A stretch of DNA of 64,000 nt. It comes from Begonia masoniana (lineage: Eukaryota; Streptophyta; Magnoliopsida; Cucurbitales; Begoniaceae). Made by a program: the position numbers and the translations under genes. Positions 57,117-64,000 of this stretch are shown here, one piece after another. The stretch covers positions 31,155,023 through 31,219,022 of the forward strand of contig CM039510.1 of assembly GCA_022432975.1 (NCBI GenBank), written 5' to 3'. A model generated the notes under the pieces. That model did no database searches. It was not told the origin of the DNA and was given only the letters and a program-made list of their open reading frames with translations. Each line of letters begins with the position of its first letter. Position 1 is the first letter of the stretch.

Positions 57117-57350
57117 TTCTGTAGTTCTCCACTTTGGGCAGTCGTCCACTTTGGCTAGTCGTCCATTTTGGGCAATCGTCCACTTTGGCCAGTCGTCCAC
57201 TTTGGCCAGTGGTCCACTTTGGCCAGTCGTCCACTTTGGGCAGTTGTCCACTTAGGCCAGTCGTCCACCTTGGCCAGTCATCCAGTTTGGCCAGTCGTCC
57301 ACTTTTGCCAGTTGTCCACTTTGGGCAGTTGTCCCCTTTGGCCAGTTAAA
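57117..57350 (+). repeat. CAGTCGTCCACTTTGGC array
   Basis: About fourteen units of 16-17 bp (CCAGTCGTCCACTTTGG), directly following the previous array and built on the same CAGTCGTCCA core. Confidence 0.92.
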
Positions 57351-57484
57351 TTTTATGTCTTGCCATTTTAAATGTCCATGAGTTTTAAAAAGTCAAAAAA
57401 TTTTACGTCCAAAAATGTGTAAGTCAAACTTAAAGTCTAGTCGACTCGAGTGACGGTCCCGGCAGGTCGGGGTCGTCACAGTTA

Positions 57485-57495
57485 CGGTATCAGAG
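57485..57495 (+). other. Primer binding site (tRNA-iMet)
   Basis: CGGTATCAGAGC-type site four bases after the LTR end; it differs from the consensus in its first base. Confidence 0.85.
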
Positions 57496-57642
57496 CCCCC
57501 GGGTTTTAAAAGCGATTCTGTAGACTGTCTGACTGCGTAACCCACCACGTGAGATCGCTCCATCAACTGTAAGTGTTTAAGTTTCCGTATAAGCTTAAGT
57601 TTATTAAGTTGAGTTCGTTATTATGTATAGGATTTTCTTGAA

Positions 57643-58577
57643 ATGGTGAGAGGGAATCAAGGTGATGCAAACGACAGGGGCGACGCCCTCGATCGTCTAA
57701 CTGAGCTAGTAGGCGTTCAGTCATGCATGATGGAACGCATGATGGTAGATAATGGGAACAACAACCATGCGAATGCTCCACGTGACACCAGTGGAGACAA
57801 ATTCTGACGGCTCCAACCGCTTACATTTGATGGATTGTCTACGGACCAAACTCACGCTGAGAAATTGATCTGGTAGATTGAGCGAATGTTCAGCTACGCA
57901 AAGTGGAGGAGAATAAGAAGGTTATATGTGCTACATTTTGTCTCACCAAGAATGCTGGATTTTGGTGGGACACGGTACAGTCAACTACAGTGGCATTAAG
58001 TTGGGAGTGATTCAAGAGGATCTTCTACGAGAAATATTTCGACCGCAGTGTGAGGAAGGAAAAGATGATCGAATTCTCTCGACTGCAGCAATTTGGATCA
58101 GTGGCCGAGTATGTTTAGAAGTTCGAGTCGTTATCCCGCTATGCACCTCATCTAATGAACACCGACAAAAACAAGGTACACCAATTCATTCAGGGTCTGA
58201 AGATGGACCTCTTACGGGGGATCACAACTGGGGGATTTGATGAGGCACCATATACGAAAGTGGTGGCCAAGGCATATCAGTTGGAAACCTTATAAATGAA
58301 GTTCCAGAGACAGAGAGATTCGTCAAAGAAATTCCTTCGTGATGTCCCTCAACAACAACAACGGGGTCAAGGTTGGCAACCACAACAGCAACAGAACATG
58401 GGCATTAAGAGGCCTAATGAGACTGCTGTTTATCAGGACAAGGGAAAGAGACCAATGGGAGCTCCTCAGCTTCCTGTGTGACCGCGTTGCCAGAGAAGTC
58501 ACATAGGTGAATGCAGGCTCTTTACTGGCCGCTGTTTCCAATGTGACAAAGAGGGCCATCAAGTCTGGGATTGCCCA
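57643..58577 (+). pseudogene. Del-like gag, broken
   Basis: ATG at 57643 (MVRGNQGDANDRGDALDRL) opens the frame; TGA at 57805, TAG near 57872 and several frameshifts follow. The retrotransposon gag domain is visible in pieces (KVICATFCLTKNAGFWWDTV near 57920; MIEFSRLQQFGSVAEYV near 58060; MNTDKNKVHQFIQGLKMDLL near 58155), then a Gln-rich basic region (58340-58400) and a zinc knuckle CFQC...GH...DC at about 58531-58574. Confidence 0.88.
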
Positions 58578-61500
58578 ATGCCCGACACTAAGCCGAATCG
58601 TGCCATGCCAAGAGTATTTGCTATAACAGAGAATGATGACGATGCCCAGCACACAGCGATCACAGGTACAATCTTGATATATAATACACCTGCCTATACA
58701 TTGTTGGACACGGGGGCCACACACTCGTTTGTGGCTAGGGACTTCATGGTTAGGGAGAAATTTTGTCTTATGCCGACAGATCAACCTTACAGTGTTATGC
58801 TACCATCCGGAGAGTTTATGCACTCCGAGCAGGCAGTGCAGGGTGATATAGTGTCAGTAGGAGACCAGAAATTGTATGCCAATCTTATCATCATCAGCAT
58901 GAAAGGATACGATGTAATTTTGGGGATGGACTGGCTGTTTAGACATCACGCCACCATCGACTGTAGGTCCGGGCTTGTGTCCTTTAAGCGCCCGAATGAG
59001 AAAGATTTCTCCTATCGGGCCATACCAAAGGAACACTCTATGCCTATTGTATCCTCCTTAGAAGCTCAAAAGATGATGAGTTTGGGATGTGCCGGATTTC
59101 TAGCCTGTGTGGTAGATGCTCAGAGGCAAGGTGAGGTGAAACTCCAAAACATTCCGGTTGTTCGAAACTTTGCAGAGGTCATCTTAGACGACCTGCCAGG
59201 ATTGCCACCGGATCGCGAGATTGAGTTCGAAATTGAAGTATGTCCTGGTGCTGAACCAGTATCGAAGAATCCGTACCGTATGGCGCCAATAGAGCTGAAG
59301 GAGTTGAAGACTCAACTAAGGGAACTTGTGGACAAGGGCTTTGTACGCCCTAGTTTCTCTCCGTGGGGCGCTCTCGTCTTGTTTGTTAAGAAGAAGGATA
59401 GGTCCCTACGCATGTGTATTGATTACCGTGAGCTGAACAAGTTAACCATCAAGAATAAGTACCCGTTGTCGAGAATTGACGATCTATTTAACCAGCTACA
59501 AGGGGCTCGGGTATTCTCAAAAATTGATTTACGCTCCAATTATTACCAGTTGAAGGTCAGAGCTGACGATATTCCAAAGACCACATTCAGGACCCGATAC
59601 GGACACTATGAGTTCTTGGTGATGTCGTTTGGGTTGACTAATGCCCCAGCGGCATTTATGGACATGATGAACAGAATATTCCAAGATTTTCTGGACAAGT
59701 TTGTGATCGTCTTCATTGACGACATCCTGGTTTATTCTCGGAATGAGGTAGAGCACAAAGAGCACTTGGCGATTGTGCTATCAACTCTGAAACAACACCA
59801 ATTGTACGCCCAACTGTCAAAGTGTGAATTCTGGTTGAGCAGAATTAACTTTCTAGGCCATGTGGTGTTTGCAGAAGGATTGTCTGTGGATCCGGCCAAG
59901 ATTCAGGCTGTGAGGGAATGGCCAAGGCCGAGGAATGCCAGTGAGGTATGAAGTTTTATCGGGCTAGCTGGTTATTACAGAAAGTTTATTAAAGCATTTT
60001 CCGTGATAGCAAAGTCTATGACCAGCTTAACGAGGAAAGATGTTAAGTTCAAGTGGTCTGAAGTGTGTGAAGAGAGTTTTCAGACGCTCAAACAGAAATT
60101 AACCACTGCTTCTCTATTGGTATTGCCGAAGACGATAAATTCAGTGTGTACTGCGATACGTCAAAGGTTGGTTTGGGATGCATATTAAAGCAGGAAGGAA
60201 AAGTGGTGGTGTACGCGTCCAGACAATTGAAGAACCACGAGCAAAACTACCATACTCACGACCTTGAGTTAGCGGCAGTTGTTTTTGCACTGAAAGTATG
60301 GAGACACCACTTATATGGACAATCATGTGAGGTGTTTTCTGATCACAAAAGCTTGAAATATATATTTACTCAGAAGGAGTTAAACATGAGGCAACGGCGG
60401 TGGCTCGAGTTTGTGAAAGATTATGACATCGAGATTAAATATGCCCCCGGGAAAGGTAATGTGGTAGCCGATGCGTTGAGCAGGATGCAAGCTACTATGC
60501 AAACGGCTATGTCGGCCGTATCAATGCCTTTGAAGACAGAAATTTAGAGGTTCGACTTGGAGGTAGTTTCTGAACTATCAGCCGTACTGGCGGACCTATC
60601 AATACAGCTAACCATTCTAGACTGAATTAAGGAAGCCTAGAATATCAATTCAAAGGAAATGGCCGATATAGTGATCAAGTTGCCTATGGCCTCTTCTGAG
60701 TTCAGTCATTCGGGAGATGGTATTTTGAAGTTCAGGGACCGGTGGTATGTTCCGAGAGATGAAGAGCTACGAAAGGACATTTTATCGAAAGCCCACTCAT
60801 CTTTTTTCTCAGTACATCAGGGAAGTAGGAAGATGTATCAAGACTTGAAGCTACACTTCTGGTGGCCAAATATGAAGAATGAGGTTGCCAAATATGTGGA
60901 ATCTTGTATGGTATGTCAACAAGTGAAGGCTGAACATCAACGACCAGGTGGAACACTTCAACCTCTCTCGATCCCTGAGTGGAAGTGGGAGAACATCACT
61001 ATGGACTTCGTTGTTGGCCTACCGAGGATGACTAGAGGCCATAATAGCATGTGGGTTATTGTGGACAGACTGACGAAGTCGGCCCATTTTCTACCTGTAA
61101 AGACGAACTTCTCTATGGATCATTATGCAGAGTTGTATATTAGAGAAATTATCAAGCTACATGGTATTCCGGTGTCGATCGTTTCGGACCGGGATCCTAG
61201 ATTTACTTCTAGGTTTTGGAGGAGCTTGCAAAACCCCTTGGGCACCAAGTTAAATTTCAGCACGACATTTTATCCACAAACTGAGGGACAATCCGAGAGA
61301 ACGATTCAGATACTAGAGGATATGTTACGGTCGTGGGTGTTGGAATTTCATGCTCCTTGGAGTAAGTATTTGCCGCTAGTGGAGTTCGCTTATAACAATA
61401 GCTACTAGGCTACGATCGGTATAGCTCCATATGAAGCTCTTTATGGCAGAAAATGCAGATCTCCATTGTGTTGGGATGAAGTTAGAGAATCCAGGCTGTC

Positions 61501-62040
61501 GGCCCCGAGTTATTACAACAGATGTCTGAGGTGATTGCTACTATCAAACAGCGAATCAATACTGCTCAAAGTTGACAAAAAAGTTACGCGGACAGGAAGT
61601 GGAGAGACTTACAGTTCGCTGAAGGTGATGAAGTATTCCTCAAAGTGTCGCCTTTCAAGGGCTTGATGAGGTTTGGTAAGAAATGGAAGCTCAGCCCAAG
61701 GTTCGTTAGGCCATTTCCCATCTTAAAGAGAGTAGGAAGCACAGCTTACAAACTGTAACTGCCAGCGTCCATGGATGGTGTTCACAACGTTTTCCATGTT
61801 TCTATGCTGAGACAATGCATACGAGATCCTACTCAGATCGTGGAACCCGTGGACATAGATATCATGACGACGCTAACATATGAAGAAAGACCAATAAAGA
61901 TTTTAGATTCTTAAATCAAAGTGTTGGACAACAGAGTGGTCCCATTGGTGAAAGTTTTATGGCGCAATCATAACGTGGAGGAAGCCACTTGGGAAAGACA
62001 ACAGGACGTTAGAGCCGAATATCTTGAGCTATTCGCTTAA
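58578..62040 (+). pseudogene. Del/Tekay-like pol with chromodomain, broken
   Basis: 58578-59951 is one open stretch with the aspartic protease ([12 protein letters not shown], about 58700) and reverse transcriptase ([24 protein letters not shown] at about 59713-59724). TGA 59949 interrupts; RNase H follows after a frameshift ([20 protein letters not shown], 60146 on), then the integrase zinc region (CMVCQQVKAEHQRPGG) and core (60990-61400; RLTKSAHFLPVKT), TAG at 61406, and a C-terminal chromodomain-like end (VKVLWRNHNVEEATWERQQD) with TAA at 62038. The last 600 bp are in shifting frames. The same lineage as the minus-strand fragment 30086-32578. Confidence 0.93.
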
Positions 62041-62063
62041 TCAATTTTGGGGACCAAAATTCT

Positions 62064-62079
62064 ATTAAGGTGGGTGGGA
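62064..62079 (+). other. Polypurine tract
   Basis: ATTAAGGTGGGTGGGA directly before the 3' LTR start; the minus-strand relative has the same tract with one change. Confidence 0.88.
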
Positions 62080-62609
62080 TGTAACACGCGGCATTTTTTG
62101 CTATGTAATTATTCTCCAAATTATTAAACGGTATTAATTTGATATTAATACAATGTATGTTTTTGTGAATTTTTCAGTGTGTTTTGTGGAAAGAGAGAGT
62201 TTTGGAGAAACCGAATCGGCGAACTAAATAGCGATTTAGTTATAAACCAATGGAAGGGCAATTTTGGAAGGAATTAAAGTGGTTGGGAGAGTGCCTATAG
62301 ATGTTTGACACTTGTCAAGCTTGTTGAAGAAGCCATGCTACATCTTTCTTCCTCTCTTCAACGTGAAAACACTCCAAGTTTCTTCCTCTCCTCTTTGTTT
62401 CTCTCTTCCAAACAAAGTGCGACAAATTCCAAAACTCTGTTTTCTCTTGTTTTCTCTAGTAAATGTAACATTTTACGTTAGTTAACGAGTTTAGGTTAGT
62501 TATTCCTTAGTTTAGTTGAAATTTAGGGTTAATGGTCCTGTTATATATGATATAGGTTCGTGAATCACCGAGGACTTACGTGCAAGATTTTCAACTTTAC
62601 GGACATCAG

Positions 62610-63098
62610 GTAAGTTCATACGCGTAGGTTTGGCCCTTAAGGCCCTACATCTCGGAGACACTAGGTTTTTGGGTGTCGGGTAGTTAGAGCATAGGTTACG
62701 TTCTAAGTTAAATGTGTTTTATTTTATGTCTTGCTTGTTATCTTGTCGCCTGTTTAAGTTACGTTTAAGCACTGTATATGTTCATGTATACACATTTTCC
62801 TGAAAGTCATGTAAATGTTTTGCGCACGAGATTTGAAGTTAAGAAAGATAAAATGTGAATGTAATGTACGGTAAGTGTGGGACGGGGACTGGCATCCTAT
62901 TATGTATCCCTGTTATGTATCTCTGTTATGTGCCTGAAAGTACACCCCTGTTGCGCCAGTTCCTCTATAAGCCCCACTTATATCCCAGTCCACTTGAACG
63001 TAAAGTTATGTAATGTTCATGTATTTCAAAAGTCCATGCATCACTGCATTGTATGTTCTTACTGAGCTATAGGCTCATAGTTGAACTCTCTGTTGTAG
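62610..63098 (+). promoter_or_regulatory. LTR intron-like module, weak arms
   Basis: Donor ATCAG|GTAAGT at 62610; arm CCTACATCTCGGAG (62644-62657); second arm CTCTCTGTTGTAGG (63086-63099); acceptor TTGTAG|GTACGAA. Pairing is limited to CCTACA/TGTAGG-type cores. Confidence 0.45.
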
Positions 63099-63625
63099 GT
63101 ACGAATCCCGTGGATGAGGACTTTGTGCCTCAGGCTGACGAGTAGGTGCAGTTGGCGGGACGAGCTCGTGGGTTGGTTGCGGCAGTCAGGTGCCTTTTTA
63201 CCTGTGGGGGTGTGGTTCTGAAGTGTATGCAAATTTTGTAAAGTGTTGTTTTGGGATTTAGGTGATGTATAGGATCTGTATAAATGTTTTAAAACCTCTG
63301 TTCTGACAGTTGTATTTTCTTTAAATGTACTGGAATCATTTTCTTTAAATGTACTGGAATCATTTGGAAATCTTTTTCTTTTTAGGTTGTGCATGGATTG
63401 TCATGAGTTTTAGAGCTATCCATGCAGTTAGATTTCTTGAACTTCTGTCATGTTTTCTAACATGTCTAAAATTACGTTTTGAATCGGGTTTCTGGTGTTT
63501 GAAGCTTTTAAAATCAAAAGGAGTAAGTCGTCAAACAAAGAGGTAGCCGACCAATCACCTAGGGTAACCGATCGATCAGCTGAGTATATGTTTAAGTCTT
63601 TCAGGTTTTCAAGTTTTTCCAATAA

Positions 63626-64000
63626 AACAGTCGTCCACTCTATTATTTAAAATAGTCGTCCATTCTGTCCTCTAAAAACAGTTGACCATTTTGTTCTTTA
63701 AAACAGTCGTCCACTTTGTTCTTTGAAATAGTTGTCCATTCTGTTCTTTAAATTAGTCGTCCATCCTGTCCTCTAAAAACAGTCGTCCACTCTGTTATTT
63801 AAAACAGTTTTCTATTCTGTCATTGTTCATTTTGTTCTTTAAAATAGTCCACTCTGTTCTTTAAAAATAGTTGTCTATTCTGTTCTTTAAAACAATCGTC
63901 CATTCTGTTATTTAAAACAGTCGTCCATCCTGTCCTCTTAAAACAGTTGTCCATTCTGTGCTTTAAAATAGTCGTCCACTTCTGCAGTTCTCCACTCTGA
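63626..64000 (+). repeat. CAGTCGTCCATTCTGTTCTTTAAAA array
   Basis: About fourteen degenerate units, more than in the 5' LTR, continuing to the window end. Confidence 0.92.

Larger units (their letters stand above)
55386..57480 (+). mobile_element. 5' LTR of outer Del-like element, main part
   Basis: Continues the LTR begun at 44189 and ends GGGGTCGTCACA directly before the primer site. Leader with TTTCTCTCTTCCAAACGAAG, intron-like module, tail with CCGATCGATCG words (56797-56833), then two tandem arrays. It is similar along its length to 62110-64000. Confidence 0.92.
41577..64000 (+). mobile_element. Del/Tekay-like gypsy element (outer host of the nest)
   Basis: Pieces in order: TGTAA (41577-41581, shared as target copy), 44189-44218, then 55386-57480 make the 5' LTR; interior 57481-62079; 3' LTR from 62080 past the window end. 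The 5' LTR pieces join collinearly with the 3' LTR start (TGTAACACnCnGCATTTTT, then ATGTAATTATT). Two elements inserted within its first 30 bp. The left flank is GTAAG (41572-41576), so GTAAG is expected again after the end of the 3' LTR. Confidence 0.85.
62080..64000 (+). mobile_element. 3' LTR of outer Del-like element, cut by window end
   Basis: TGTAACACGCGGC at 62080; follows the 5' LTR through leader, intron-like module and tail. It has a 20-bp duplication (TTTCTTTAAATGTACTGGAA, 63317-63360) not in the 5' LTR. The second array (CAGTCGTCCACTTTGG) would lie after 64000. Confidence 0.93.

Noticed and set aside
57045..57371. Forward and reverse frames with regular LASRPLWPVVHFGQ-like units
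   Set aside because: They are translations of the 16-17-bp array and have no independent support.

Overview
The window reads as repeat-rich (heterochromatin-like) nuclear DNA of a flowering plant, most likely a eudicot. The evidence is plant Ty3/gypsy (chromovirus Del/Tekay-like and Athila-like) and Ty1/copia (SIRE/Maximus-like and a gag-protease-only type) retrotransposons with tRNA-iMet primer sites, a hAT-like transposon carrying a VPS28 copy, a decayed farnesylcysteine lyase gene and a plastid psbE fragment. Some gag and pol proteins remind me of cucurbit elements, but I cannot prove a family. No intact host gene is complete here; one candidate first exon of a secreted-protein gene remains. 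All retrotransposon reading frames seen carry stops or frameshifts.

Layout. 1-8976: a non-autonomous LARD-like element (5' LTR cut by the window edge, 2.7 kb non-coding interior, 4.6 kb 3' LTR with a triplicated 1.02 kb block and two kinds of minisatellite). 8977-11661: a gag-protease copia element without integrase or reverse transcriptase. 11662-22330: an Athila-like element broken by two solo LTRs (13357-18619 and 18985-21443), the first itself holding a third solo LTR (14676-17137). 22808-24307: hAT-like element with VPS28. 24819-27722: farnesylcysteine lyase pseudogene with five recognisable exons. 28777-28899: psbE fragment. 29297-32578: minus-strand Del-like LTR and pol fragment, cut by a chimeric LTR (32579-36604). 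36605-41571: AT-rich host-like DNA with a foldback element, a solo LTR (37735-40391), then a TATA box and a signal-peptide exon. 41577-64000: a Del-like element (3' LTR runs off the window) whose 5' LTR took a solo LTR at base +5 and an 11 kb SIRE-like copia element at base +30; the copia extra ORF took another solo LTR (51258-53847).

Most notable signal. Every LTR of the TGTAACACC...TTACA/TCACA type that is long enough (eleven LTRs, four or more sequence families, both orientations) has an intron-like module: a perfect AG|GTAAGT donor (13 of 13 seen), a CCTACAyC-type arm about 30-50 nt later, and 0.5-0.8 kb downstream (more where arrays or insertions expand it) the acceptor TGTAG|GT, whose preceding bases are the reverse complement of the first arm. 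The helix ranges from a perfect 15 bp pair to weak pairing in the Del element, with several differences kept as G-U pairs. Minisatellites repeatedly lie inside this intron, and unrelated tandem arrays (60-bp units, CATCCACCGCTGCC, TGACGTCA, CGATCGATCG, GTCGTCCA) repeatedly occupy the LTR part after the acceptor. I think this modular LTR architecture is the best candidate for something undescribed here.
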